The notes under the pieces are model-generated. The model did no database searches. It was not told where the DNA came from and saw nothing but the letters and a program-made list of their open reading frames with translations. A DNA stretch of 64,000 nt from Pochonia chlamydosporia 170 (lineage: Eukaryota > Ascomycota > Sordariomycetes > Hypocreales > Clavicipitaceae): assembly GCF_001653235.2 (NCBI RefSeq), contig NC_035796.1, positions 806,001 through 870,000 on the forward strand, in the 5' to 3' direction. A program made the translations under genes and the position numbers. Below, piece after piece: positions 46,072 through 57,448 of the stretch; within the stretch, counting starts at the first letter, position 1, and each line of letters opens with the position of its first letter.

Positions 46072-46833
46072 GACGGAGGATTTAATGTGCTAGCTCCAGT
46101 CAGAAATTCCTGGGGCTATCTCTAAAGTAAAGTATGTAAAGGATAAACCAAATTATGTGGTCCTTGATGGATGCACTTCGATGGTAAATTTTGACACAGA
46201 AGATTGGCTGGGCTAGAAAGCTGGGATGTTGGGATTGAGACTCGGATTCATTTTATGCATTTGTGCCAAACTTCTCCAAAGTTAATTGCAGCAGGAGCAA
46301 ATAGTTATCACAGTGCCATTACCCAGTAGAAAGGCGGGGTAGCTACGAACTTTAGAATGGAACAAAAATACAGCAGTTATATACTATGAAAATGAGCTGT
46401 GCAAGTCTGATAGAGTTGGAAGAGCAAAAAGATCTCCAATTCGTGTCAATAGCATGCATGTGTACTGTTGGTTGTGAAAATGACCACATGCATTGCGAGT
46501 GAGGACGGAGTTCTGTTCACTGGCTGTTGATCTGGTCTGGTGACACCAATATGTTGACATGGATTGCTTGCTGGCACAGCACATCTGTGGTGGTACTTAT
46601 CAGCTTATCAGCGTCAAGTGGCCTTGCAGCCCCTCACCAGAGTCACCACACCAGCCAAACATTTTCCACCCCGCCAAAGAGGCCAACCTGAGTCACAAAA
46701 CAGTCAGAGCTGGCGGCCAGACAACTACAAATATCTGCTTCCTTGACCTCGTTTCGAACCTCCGACCTTTATACCAACCATAGAAACATTGTACGTGCCG
46801 AATCGAAGTGCTTTTGTTGTAAGCCTCGCCACA
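46072..46833. promoter_or_regulatory. Divergent region between the macrodomain gene and GLN4
   Basis: 762 bp. It contains TCTGGTCTGGTG at 46531-46542, the reverse form of the ACCAGACCAGA word seen in the gene desert. No gene seen. Confidence 0.4.
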
Positions 46834-48868
46834 ATGGCCGACGACGCCACCAAGAATATCGCCAAGCTCCAGCTTGACGATGTCACGGGAGAGATGGTAT
46901 CCAAAGCTGAGCTCAAGAAACGCCAGCAAAAGCGAGCTAAGAAAGCGGCTCAGGAGAAGGCTCGCCTGGAGAAAGCAGCAGCTGGGCCAGCTCAGAAAGC
47001 AGCCGTCCCCGTTGCGAAGCCAGAAGAAGTCCCTCTAGATCCCGAGGCAATGTTCAAGCAGGGTTTCCTGGACGATGTCTATAACGAGCGACCCGAAAAG
47101 AAAGTCGTAACTCGTTTCCCACCGGAGCCCAACGGCTATCTTCATATTGGTCATGCCAAGGCTATTGCTGTTAACTTTGGTTTCGCCAAGTACCACGGCG
47201 GTGTTTGCTACCTGCGATACGACGATACCAACCCAGAGAAAGAGGAGGAGAAATACTTTACCGCAATCCAGGAAGTTGTCAAATGGCTGGGCTTTGAACC
47301 GTACAAGATTACATACTCAAGTGATAACTTTGACAAGCTCTATCAGCTAGCAGAGAAGCTAATCACCCTGGGCAAGGCTTACGTCTGTGCATGCAACGGT
47401 GAGTAACTGCAACCTATTCCAGAATCAATGGATTCTTTCAAGAGTCTGACAGTATTGGAATATCAGATACCGAGATCAAGCTTCAGCGAGGAGGAGAGAA
47501 AGGAGCATCCCCCAGGTACCGCTGCCAGCACGCCGAACAAGCCCCGGACGACAACCTATCCAAGTTTCGAGACATGCGTGATGGAAAATACAAACCCAAG
47601 GAAGTCTTTTTGCGCATGAAGCAGGATATCACAGATGGCAATCCGCAGATGTGGGATTTGGCAGCGTATCGTATCAAAACGGACACTCCACATCATCGCA
47701 CGGGCTGGGATTGGAAAATCTACCCTACTTATGACTTCACGCACTGCCTGTGCGATAGCTTCGAGGGCATCACACACTCCCTTTGTACCACCGAGTTTAT
47801 CCTTAGTCGTGTTTCTTATGAGTGGCTCAACAAATCCCTCGAAGTTTACGAGCCCATGCAGCGGGAGTATGGACGTCTCAATCTGACTGGCACAGTCTTG
47901 TCCAAGAGAAAGATTCTCAAACTTGTTGAGGAAAAGATTGTACGAGACTGGGATGACCCAAGACTCTACACGCTTATTGGTATTCGGCGACGTGGTGTCC
48001 CACCTGGCGCTATTCTCGACTTTGTAAACGAACTGGGCGTAACAACGAATATTACCACGATACCTATCCACAGATTCGAACAAATCATTAGAAAATACCT
48101 GGAAAAGACTGTTCCCAGGCTCATGATGGTCCTCGATCCGGTGCGCCTAGTTATCGAAGATGCTGAGCCAGTGGACGTGGAGCTGCCATTTTCACCAAAG
48201 GATCCCAAGATGGGGTCTCACACCATTCGCTTCACACCTACCATTTATATTGACAGATCGGACTTCAGAGAAGAGGATAGCAAGGACTACTTCCGTTTGG
48301 CTCCTGGAAAGACTGTTGGTTTACTCAATGCCCCCTATCCCGTCAAAGCAACCTCCTTCACAAAAGATGACGCCACCGGAAGAGTGACGGAAATCCGCGG
48401 CGTCTTTGACAAGGAAACCAAGAAGGCCAAGACATATATCCAGTGGGTTGGCACCGAAGGCTCACGGAAGGTAGAGGCCCGAATCCACAATGCATTGTTC
48501 AAGTCAGAAAAACCAGATGATGCGGAAGGTGGTTTCTTGAACGATCTTAACCCAGATAGCGAGGTCATCTACCCCGACGCTATCGTCGAGTCAGGATTCG
48601 ATGAAGTCAAACGTCGGGCGCCATGGCCTGAAGCTGCTGGCGAGAGTGAGCTCGGAAAAGGCGGCCCTGAGAGTGTGCGGTTCCAGGCAATGCGTGTGGC
48701 GTACTTTGTACGTATCATCCTGTTTTTTTGTCCCTCTTCCCCGTCCACATTTGACATTCGTTGCTGACTAAAGGTGTTAAACAGGCCATGGATTCCGACA
48801 GTACCGATGATAAAATTGTGTTGAATCGTATTGTGAGCTTGAAGGAAGACGCAGGAAAGAAATCATAA
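46834..48868 (+). CDS. GLN4: Cytosolic glutaminyl-tRNA synthetase
   Basis: Charges tRNA-Gln with glutamine. Exons 46834-47398, 47467-48707 and 48785-48868 give 629 residues. A Lys/Ala-rich N-terminal extension ([16 protein letters not shown]) is followed by the class I core: [16 protein letters not shown] with the HIGH motif at about 104-107, [14 protein letters not shown], and the KMSKS-equivalent LSKRKI. Exon 2 opens with [20 protein letters not shown], typical of GlnRS and against GluRS. The anticodon-binding beta-barrels follow ([35 protein letters not shown]). The last 27 codons come from exon 3. The ATG at 46834 starts [14 protein letters not shown]; an in-frame upstream ATG at 46789 is less likely because it adds only a hydrophobic stub. 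Confidence 0.93.
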
Positions 48869-51479
48869 AAGCAAAGAAGCATTCAGCGGAGCAGGTTGGA
48901 TTGTGGCGGCGTTTGATGCGACTGACAACACAGTTGTTTTGGGTCCGGATGACCTGTATTGCAGGTAGATAGACGGACATGAATTTATGCATATTCGTCA
49001 GCACTGCCATATGTGCGAAACGTTATGGACAAGAAGACTTTTGTTTGCGGTCGTCGTCGCCACATTGTAATACAGACATGTGGTACTCAGTGGCCTTTGT
49101 GAAGAGTCAGACAGGACCACCTATCCTCACTCTCCTGCTGGCCGGTCCTTGTCCCGGGCAATAAGAGATGAAAGGGGTTAGACTACATGCCAAACATCAT
49201 TCGTTCTCCAGGCTTTGCCCCGGGGCTCAAGTTCATCTCCCCTGGATTCCGGGGTGATCGCTAGATTGACACAGGGACCAGGAACAATTTTCTTAGCCTG
49301 GAAGGGCATATCTATGCAAGCACTCTACAGTACTGTGCACATGATATAAGTATTAATAGACATCTGCTTTGTGCTTTTTAGAACAATCAGCAATCCCGTG
49401 GGATGTGCGCACGGCTCACGGGCAAAATTCGCCATCACCATTTGATACCATGACTAGCAGGTGTATCAGAAGGCATGACTCTGTCAATAACGGCCAATCT
49501 CAAAGGGAGGGCTTGTCTTATCTCAGACTCGTGCCAGAGATGCACCAATGGAGAGACTCGCCGCACAGCCAACGAGTTCAGGACCATGATATGGCACATC
49601 ATCCCGGCCACTGAGATAAATTCATGGTGCCAACGTGGCTGAAAGGGAAAAGCGGAATGGAACGGACAGGAGCAGAAAAATTGGCTAGCAATCTGCAGAG
49701 TACCCACTGAGAGTAGCAAACGTCGTGCTTGAACATGCGACGGGAACCAACGCCAAAGCCACCGACAGAAAATGGTTTAGTTGCATGGCAGAAAAAAAAA
49801 AGTTCTGGCGATAACCAAGAAACGGTCGTGCCGAGGCGGACTCGAACGTCTGGCAGCATGGGATTCCGCACCACAGACTTCCCCAGGTACGGATCGAGCC
49901 ACAATCAAACTACATGCTTGGTCTATGGGGTTTCGGTCAGTTTTGGAGCCTAGGTGAAGTTTTCAGTAGCCAATTGCGCATTTCGTAGGCTCTCCAGGAT
50001 CGATGTTGGATCCAATTGATGCAAGATCTGACGATTTCAGCCACAGGTACCCGCTGGTAACTGCTATTTTTGGGCTTTGGGTCTGTTCTGATTGCCAAGC
50101 TTGCTTTAGTACAGTGATCTAGAGGTTCCAACTGGTATACAAGTAAGAATCGAAGCAAATAGTAGTAACGGCGGCTCGTTGGGTAGTGGACAGATGGGGT
50201 CCAACATGTGACGCTCTTGAAGAAGAGGAGTTCACGGTGGAATTGTCGTGTGCAATGTTCTAACACCTACATGCTTTCCAGGGTACTGAAGGAGCCTGTG
50301 GCTTGTTCCTATATTTTCAGTGTTCAAATGTTTGTCGTGCTCGGTACGTATCTCAGTCGAGGCTGCAATAGAGTCCCCGGATGAGCAGACATGGCCATAG
50401 AGACACAGTGACGAGGAGTATGGCCACCAATACCAGAACGCAGAGAAGACTGGTCGCGTGCTTAAGTTGGCCGTACGAAATGTCACGGCTTAGTTCAACT
50501 ACATTGTACCGGTCGAAGTAAAAGGAGATTGGGTTCTCAGACTCAAACCCAATATTGTGTTTGACGAGTTCCTAGATACTCTTCTTAACTTCCTTTCCGC
50601 CTCATAGTTTGATGCAGCCGTAAAACTAGGCAAAGCCACTGCGTCACAAGCCAAGTGTTGCATGAGCATTATGAACCTACGCAAAACAAAGTCTCATTTG
50701 ACGGAAAGCCTCATCCGTGCCCATGCGGTCAGGGCGGAAAAGCCATGGCAACGCAGGCTGACAGGTGCATCCGTGATGAAGCAGCCGTCTCGGATATCCT
50801 GGCTCTTTGTTTCAACGCCAGGCGTGGCCCAACACTGCGTAAGGCAATGCCACTGATTGTCGCAAGGAGAACTCAGGGCAGATCAATTGGCCCTTGTTGC
50901 TTCAATGTTGTGCCGTGGTGCTGTTTCTGCTGACACCCCCGTGGACTCGCCCTTTGATTTGTCTCGCCTCGTGGCATTGCCTGCCAGTGACATCGGCTGT
51001 CTGGCATCTTTCGGTCGGTGGCCAAAAGCCATAGGCCGAACTCTCACTCGGTACTTTGACTTTCAGGGTGCTCTGCTCTGCTCGTCGTCTCTGGCTGCTG
51101 TACGGAGTAAGGTTTGCTCCTAAATATGGTACATGGGATGTAACTTGGTCGCCACAGAATGCACGGAGCCAACCACAACGCCACCAAAGTACCTACAGGC
51201 TTGCATCTGAAATCAGATGAAGCTGGCTGGTCGTGCACACGGCCACGGCGACGACTCACCGCCTTACCCGTCTTGCCAAAATAGGATTAGCGCCGCCCGA
51301 TAAAGCCCGATAAGCCCTGCTCGCCTCCAAATGGAGGGGCAGGATGCGAATTTTTTTTTTCGCTCGACCTGTCGCCCAGCATCACGTCCCAGTTTTAGCA
51401 CGCCCCAAGCAAAAGGGCAAGAAAAAAAGTTGTGGAGGCCAGGGACACATAAATCTTGTCCACCCACGTAAAGTTTCCC
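48869..51479. other. Gene-poor stretch between GLN4 and elongation factor 3
   Basis: About 2.6 kb. It contains the transmembrane fragment at 50353-50571, one TACGGAGTA (51101-51109) and a short tRNA-like 3' sequence near 49830-49900 that does not fold as a tRNA. No intact gene. Confidence 0.4.
50353..50571 (-). pseudogene. Unassigned coding fragment ending in a transmembrane helix (exon or gene remnant)
   Basis: On the minus strand a 72-codon frame without its own ATG runs from 50571 to a TGA at 50355-50353. It reads LVKHNIGFESENPISFYFDR, then VVELSRDISYGQLKHATS, and ends with a strongly hydrophobic helix, LLCVLVLVAILLVTVSLWP. Directly upstream stands TATCTAG, a possible splice acceptor. Upstream there is a short stretch in another frame (NYEAERKLRRVSRNS) that could be a related piece. 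I cannot build a full gene and do not know the family. It may be the last exon of an undetected gene or a decayed copy of one. Confidence 0.3.
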
Positions 51480-51867
51480 CCAGAGTTTCTTTCTCCCTCC
51501 TCCACCTCTCTATATATCCTCCTTACTTCCCTTTATCTCCTTCGTCTCTTTTTTTGGTCGTCATCCCTCCAGACGAACCGCGGACTTGTCCTCCAAACTA
51601 GTCCTTGTTCTTGTCTCGAGTTGTTCTCTGGATCCTCCTCCTTCGAACAACCACCCCACCACCGTTGCCGATAGACAAAAAAAAAGCCGCGATAGAACAG
51701 AGTCGATTCCTCCGTCGTCTCTGTGGGCTTTCACGATAGAAAAGAAGACATCATTGTCTGGATAGATCTCGATAGACGTTGAATCGTTTTTAGAGCTCTG
51801 TCAATTTTCCTCGCCGCATTTAGATTCATTTTTTTTGCATCCTAATACCCCCACGATTACCGACATC
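51480..51867 (+). promoter_or_regulatory. Elongation factor 3 promoter and leader with pyrimidine-rich tract
   Basis: A C/T-rich tract spans about 51487-51570, interrupted by TCTATATATCC (TATA-like, 51510-51519). CT tracts near the transcription start are typical of highly expressed fungal genes. The leader before the ATG at 51868 is about 250-300 nt. Confidence 0.55.
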
Positions 51868-54800
51868 ATGCCTTCCGAAAACGCTCAGTCCGTCAAGGTC
51901 CTTGACGAGCTCTTCCAGAAGCTCACCGTCTCCAAAGAGGCGACTGACATCAAGGAGTCTGCCAACCAGCTGGCCAGCTTCATCAACGGCCGCATTGAGG
52001 ATCAGGATGTTCCTAACAAGTAAGTTTACCATCGGGTTGTTTTGGCTCGCCGCCACTTGAATGGTGCAGAATTTTTTTTTCCTTCTGTGTTGCCCCCCTG
52101 GTACCCCGCCACCAGGAGGTTTCCCCCACCATGCCACTCACAGCGCCTGCTCCTCTGTCGCCGAACCCCCCCTGGACTTTCACCGCTATCTCGCTATCTC
52201 GCCGCCAGGCGGTGAAATAGCGCATGAATTACAGCGCTTTCGGTTCAATACACAGCCCCAACCAGCGGCCATATTTTTAGTGTTTCTATAATGCACACAG
52301 TTCGCTGACAATTTATCGTATAGGATCATCGAGAACCTGAAGAAGGGCCTCAGCAACAAGAAGGATGCCGTGGCTCGTGAGCAGGCTTGCGTTGCCATCC
52401 AGGCCATCGCCTCTCACTCCGAGGTTTCTGCCAACGTGGAGCCTTACCTCGTTGTTCTCCTCCCTGCCGTCCTCGCTGCCGTCGGTGACAAGATTACTGC
52501 CGTCAAGAACGCCGCCACTGGTGCCGTTCTGGCCATTGCTGGTGCCGTCAATGGCAATGCCTGCAAGGCCGTCCTCCCTGCTATCATGGAGTCGATCCGA
52601 ACTGCCCAGAAATGGCCCGAGAAGATGGCCGCTCTGGACTTCATCGACGCCTTGATCAAGACTGCCCCTGCTCAGCTTGCTTTCCGTGTCCCTGACTTGA
52701 TCCCCGTCGTCTCTGAGGCTATGTGGGACACCAAGAAGGAGGTCAAGGAGCGCGCCTACAAGACCATGGAGCAGATCTGCCAGCTCATTGTCAACAGAGA
52801 TATTGAGCGCTTCATCCCCGAGCTTATCAAGTGTATTGCTAAGCCTGAGAACGTCCCCGAAACCGTTCACTTGCTGGGTGCCACCACCTTCGTTACTGAG
52901 GTGCAGGAGCCCACTCTCGCCCTCATGGTTCCTCTTCTGGATCGTGGTCTCGCTGAGCGTGAGACTGCCATCAAGCGAAAGTCTGCCGTCATTGTTGACA
53001 ACATGTGCAAGCTGGTCGACGACCCCAACATTGTTGCTCCTTTCTTGCCCAAGATGATGCCAGGTCTCCAGAAGAACTACGACAACTTGGCCGATCCTGA
53101 AGCTCGTGAGAAGACCAAGCAGGCCCTGGACACTATCACTCGTGTCGGTAACGTCGTCGATGGCAAAATCCCCGAGGCCCGCAACGACGGCGATATCAAC
53201 GTCGTCCTCGGCAAGCTCAAGGATGTCCTTTCCTCCAAGTATGCCTCTTACCTTGAGAAGATGGGCCCCGTTGCCGAGTACATTGCTGCCATGGCTGGTC
53301 AGCTCATTGACGAGAAGGAGAGTGAGAACGCCGTCTGGGTCGACAACCTGAAGGCTTACGTCTCCGTCATCACCGGCATTGACAACGCTGAGGCTGTTGT
53401 CGACACCCTCCGCAAGCGTGCCTCACCAGGCGCTGCCGAGGAGGAGGCCGTTGAGCCTGATGAGGAGGAGGGTGAGGACCTTTGCAACTGCACCTTCTCC
53501 CTGGCCTACGGTGCCAAGATCCTTCTTAACCAGACTCACCTGCGTCTCAAGCGTGGCCAGCGTTACGGTCTTTGCGGTCCCAATGGTTCCGGAAAGTCTA
53601 CTCTCATGCGTGCCATCAACAACGAGCAGGTAGAGGGTTTCCCCAAGCAGAGCGAAGTCAAGACCGTCTTCGTTGAGCACGACCTTGATTCTGCCGATAC
53701 TGAAATGACCACCATTGACTGGACCATGAAGAAGCTTGGCGAGGCCAAGGTCGACGTCACTCAGCCTGATGTCGAGAAGCAGCTCGTTGACTTTGGATTC
53801 ACCCCTGCCATGATTGCTGGTGAGATCACTGCTCTCTCTGGTGGTTGGAAGATGAAGCTCGCCCTGTGCCGTGCCGTCTTCGAAGCTCCCGATATCCTGC
53901 TGCTCGATGAACCTACCAACCACTTGGATGTCAAGAATGTTAAGTGGCTGGAAGATTACCTTGTCAACTCTCCTTGCACTTCCATCATCGTCTCCCACGA
54001 CTCCAGCTTCCTCGACAACGTCTGCCAGCACATCGTCCACTACGAGCGCTTCAAGCTTAAGCGCTACCGTGGTAACCTGGCCGAGTTCGTTAAGCGAGTC
54101 CCCTCTGCCAAGTCCTACTACGAGCTTGGTGCCTCTGAGATGGAATTCACCTTCCCTGAGCCTGGTTTCCTCGAGGGTGTCAAGACCAAGGCCAAGGCTA
54201 TCCTGCGTGCCTCCAAGATGTCCTTCCAGTACCCCGGTACCTCTAAGCCCCAGATCAGCGACATCACCTTCCAGTGCTCTCTGGGTTCCCGTATTGCCGT
54301 CATTGGTCCTAACGGTGCTGGCAAGTCTACTCTCATCAACGTTCTCACTGGTGAGCTGATCCCCACCCAGGGTGAGATCTACCAGCACGAGAACATCCGT
54401 ATCGCCTACATCAAGCAGCACGCTTTCGCCCACATTGATAACCACCTGGACAGCACTCCTTCCGAGTACATTCAGTGGCGTTTCCAGACTGGTGAGGATC
54501 GTGAGACCATGGACCGTGCCAACAAGATCATCACCGAGGATGATGAGAAGGCCATGGACAAGGTCTTCAGAATTGAGGGTACCCAGCGCCGCATCATTGG
54601 TATCAATGCACGAAGAAAGTTCAAGAACAGCTACGAATACGAGTGTTCGTGCGCCATTGGTGAGAACGTTGGCATGAAGAACGAGCGCTGGACTCCCATG
54701 ATGTCTGCCGACAACGTCTGGCTGCCCCGTAACGAGCTTCTGGCTTCTCACCAGAAGATGGTTGCTGATGTCGATATGAAGGAGGCTCTTGCCTCTGGTC

Positions 54801-55413
54801 AGTTCCGCCCTCTGGTCCGAAAGGAGATTGAGGCCCACTGCGCCAACTTTGGTCTCGATGCCGAACTTGTTTCCCACTCTCGTATGCGTGGTCTGTCTGG
54901 TGGTCAGCGTGTCAAGACTGTCCTTGCCGCTTGCTCGTGGCAGCGACCTCACTTGATCGTCCTTGACGAGCCCACCAACTACCTGGATCGTGACTCTCTT
55001 GGTGCCTTGTCCAAGGCCCTCAAGAAGTTCGAGGGTGGTGTCATCATCATTACCCACTCTGCTGAGTTCACCAAGGACTTGACTGAGGAAGTCTGGGCTG
55101 TCATGGACGGCAAGATGACTCCTTCCGGCCACAACTGGGTTGCCGGTCAGGGTAGCGGTCCTCGTCTCAAGCAGGATGATGACGACGAGGAAGACAAGTT
55201 TGATGCCATGGGCAACAAGATTGTCAGCACCAAGAAGAAGGCCAAGTTGACCTCTTCTGAGCTGCGTAAGAAGAAGAAGGGTAAGTTTCTTATTCATACG
55301 AGTCCCCCCAATATTTGGATTAGGAAAAAAGCGAATGCTAACAAAACTCTACAGAGCGTATGGCCCGCCGCAAGCGTGGTGAGGAGGTTTTCAGCGACGA
55401 GGACGATATTTAA
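51868..55413 (+). CDS. TEF3: Translation elongation factor 3 (ABC-F ATPase eEF3)
   Basis: eEF3 is the fungal ribosome-bound ATPase that releases deacylated tRNA from the E site during elongation. Exons 51868-52019, 52324-55280 and 55355-55413 give 1055 residues. A HEAT-repeat N-terminus precedes two ABC domains: Walker A GPNGSGKS at about 468 with signature LSGGWKMK at about 556, and Walker A GPNGAGKS at about 712 with LSGGQRVK at about 908; Walker B motifs are [11 protein letters not shown] and [11 protein letters not shown]. The second domain carries the eEF3 insertion ([19 protein letters not shown]). The C-terminus is Lys-rich, then [10 protein letters not shown]. Codon use is strongly biased to C-ending codons, as expected for high expression. 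Intron 1 (304 nt) is the longest in the window. A 624-codon antisense frame is a shadow. Confidence 0.96.
52192..52222 (+). other. Hairpin in intron 1 of elongation factor 3
   Basis: CGCTATCTCGCCGCC and GGCGGTGAAATAGCG face each other around one base (52207). About 12 of 15 positions pair, with one mismatch and one G-T pair; the innermost pairs must open to form a loop. It lies 100 nt before the acceptor. Role unknown; it might shorten the effective intron. Confidence 0.5.
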
Positions 55414-57448
55414 GCGCGTTCATACCCCATAAGCCGCTGTAATAATCTGACGGCGTTCCGCTGCATTCTTACGACATATTTTTTTTATCTGTCTAATTTC
55501 CTTTTGTAATGTAATGAGAGGGATGGTAAAAAGTTTTTTTTAAAAGCTGCGATGCGTTCTGGGATATTGATTGCATACTCGGGTTACCGATAGATAGGGC
55601 CTTCTGTTTAGAGGAGGAACGAACTTGTACCTAAACAGATTCTCTCGGCAAGATGATGGAGGGATTGGAGGACCCCGACATGTCTATGCTTGGAGATCAT
55701 GTGGGTTGTTAGGATTGATGGTAAACGGTAGATGAACTCGAATAGAATTTTCAGTAACCATCAAATTAACGATTGCCTTGGTGATACAAGTAACCGACGA
55801 AGTGATTGTTACTATTATTGGTGGTTGTAAAGTACACATGTCGTAGATGATTGGCAACCAACTTTATCATTGGTACTTCAGCTCTGCTCCTGTTCATTCT
55901 TTGCTCACCTACATTATTAATTTTAGCACTATTCTACGTTAAATAGCAATGCTATTCCATTTTACCATTCTTTGCTGCGAAATTTGTCTCCTACATTCAG
56001 CTCATAATCTTGAAGAGTGAGAAGCTAGACCAACCTCAAGGCACGATCTCATCAAAGCAATCTGTTTTTAAACAACACCAACACTTCTACCGTTGTACAA
56101 TCAAAATAGCATATTAAAATAACTACCCAAACCCCCTCTAAATCCCCATGGACTCACCCCCTAGCAACTACCCTGACCATCCAACCCAGCCACGACCTAC
56201 ACCCTCCATCTCGGCAAGCCTATACATCACCACTGAACAAACAAGTCCCTCAGTCGACAGCCTATTCAACACCCAACCAGCACTTCGGCTTCACAAATAC
56301 CCCGAACCCAAAACGAGCACTCTACAGACCCTTGTCCGAGCCAACCCCGTATCAACATGCACCCCAGACTCTATCGATGCCGTCCGACAACCAATAACCC
56401 CTGCCTGATAACCACCAGAAAGTAGTTTAATCTATATATACTGTGTACAACTCCAACGCACGAGTTGCAAAGCCTTCTCCATTCAGGACCTAGTCCCCCT
56501 CGGCCCCTTGACAACCAACCCGGACATTTTCGTGATGTGCAACACCGTAAACAAAAAGAAGCTCACGTCTCCACAGCTTCACTCTGGCAATGTTTGAATT
56601 GAATCGGTTTTGTAGAGTCGTCGTATCGTTGGGGCGATTCCTCCACACCAGATCGCCCTGCTTATCCGGACATGGCTCGGTGATCGGCGTTATGGTGAGA
56701 TGGGCCTACACACGATAAACTCACAGTTGTGTGATGGCGTCGCAGGCAAAACGCTATGACACATGGAGATAATATCTGTGAGGGGTAGTGTGTTCCAGAT
56801 GCGTCTTTTTTATCGTGAGCTTGATCCAATGGGTGGTTGTGTTGCGACTGACGTTGGCTATGGATTGGTCTTTGCGGACGGGTTGGCGAAGCTTGTTGAT
56901 GAGTTGCTAGAAATGCTGGGTGGTGCTGGGGTTGGACCAAGTCGATTACTAGTTGTCGTTTAATTTGGGGAAGATTGGGGGTTAAGGTGTTTCTGGTTTT
57001 CAGTATTGGTCAATCGTACCGACCAGGAATCCGGAGTATGTTACAACTGTTAAGAGGTAATACGAAAATGCATATCGCGACACGATATAGTAATGTTGAC
57101 GAGTCGTTTGCTTCGTCGACAGTGATTGCGGTGGCAGTCACACATACGGCAGAGAAATTGTAGTCATAAAATGTTCAATTTCGTTCACTTCTCGGGGTAT
57201 ATGTATGATATGTACGTCCCAAGCCCACAAACAACAGCTCCTGGAAATCAGTCAGTTCTAAAAACAATTCTAAACTCGTGAGATGATGCCGCCGCAGCGC
57301 ATGTCGTAGCACCTCATACAAGTCATAGCAAAATGCATGCACCTTTCTTGAAAAAGCAAAATAGCATGAACAAGAAGTATATCTCCAACAATGTCATCAG
57401 GTGCAAATTTAGAGAAAGACAAAAACCAAGGATGAACGAATAGGAAGC
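55414..57448. other. Intergenic between elongation factor 3 and the permease
   Basis: About 2 kb, AT-rich in 55450-56110. It holds one possible small gene at 56148-56408. The rest shows no features. Confidence 0.4.
56148..56408 (+). CDS. Possible small proline/threonine-rich protein
   Basis: Single frame of 86 codons starting MDSPPSNYPDHPTQP in CCCCATGGA context. It is rich in Pro, Thr and Ser (PTPSISASLYITTEQTSPS) with no signal peptide, membrane segment or motif. The composition is not random and the ATG context is good, but there is no independent support and it may be a chance frame in a C-rich stretch. No function can be given. Confidence 0.28.
   Translation: MDSPPSNYPDHPTQPRPTPSISASLYITTEQTSPSVDSLFNTQPALRLHKYPEPKTSTLQTLVRANPVSTCTPDSIDAVRQPITPA

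Noticed and set aside
49828..49900. Sequence resembling the 3' end of a tRNA on the minus strand (GTTCGAGTCC followed by GCCTCGGCA)
   Set aside because: The T-stem does not pair and no matching 5' acceptor strand was found. At most a relic.
53423..55297. A 624-codon open frame antisense to elongation factor 3
   Set aside because: It lies exactly opposite a codon-biased gene; absence of certain codons on the sense strand removes stops on the other. The product has no known domain.
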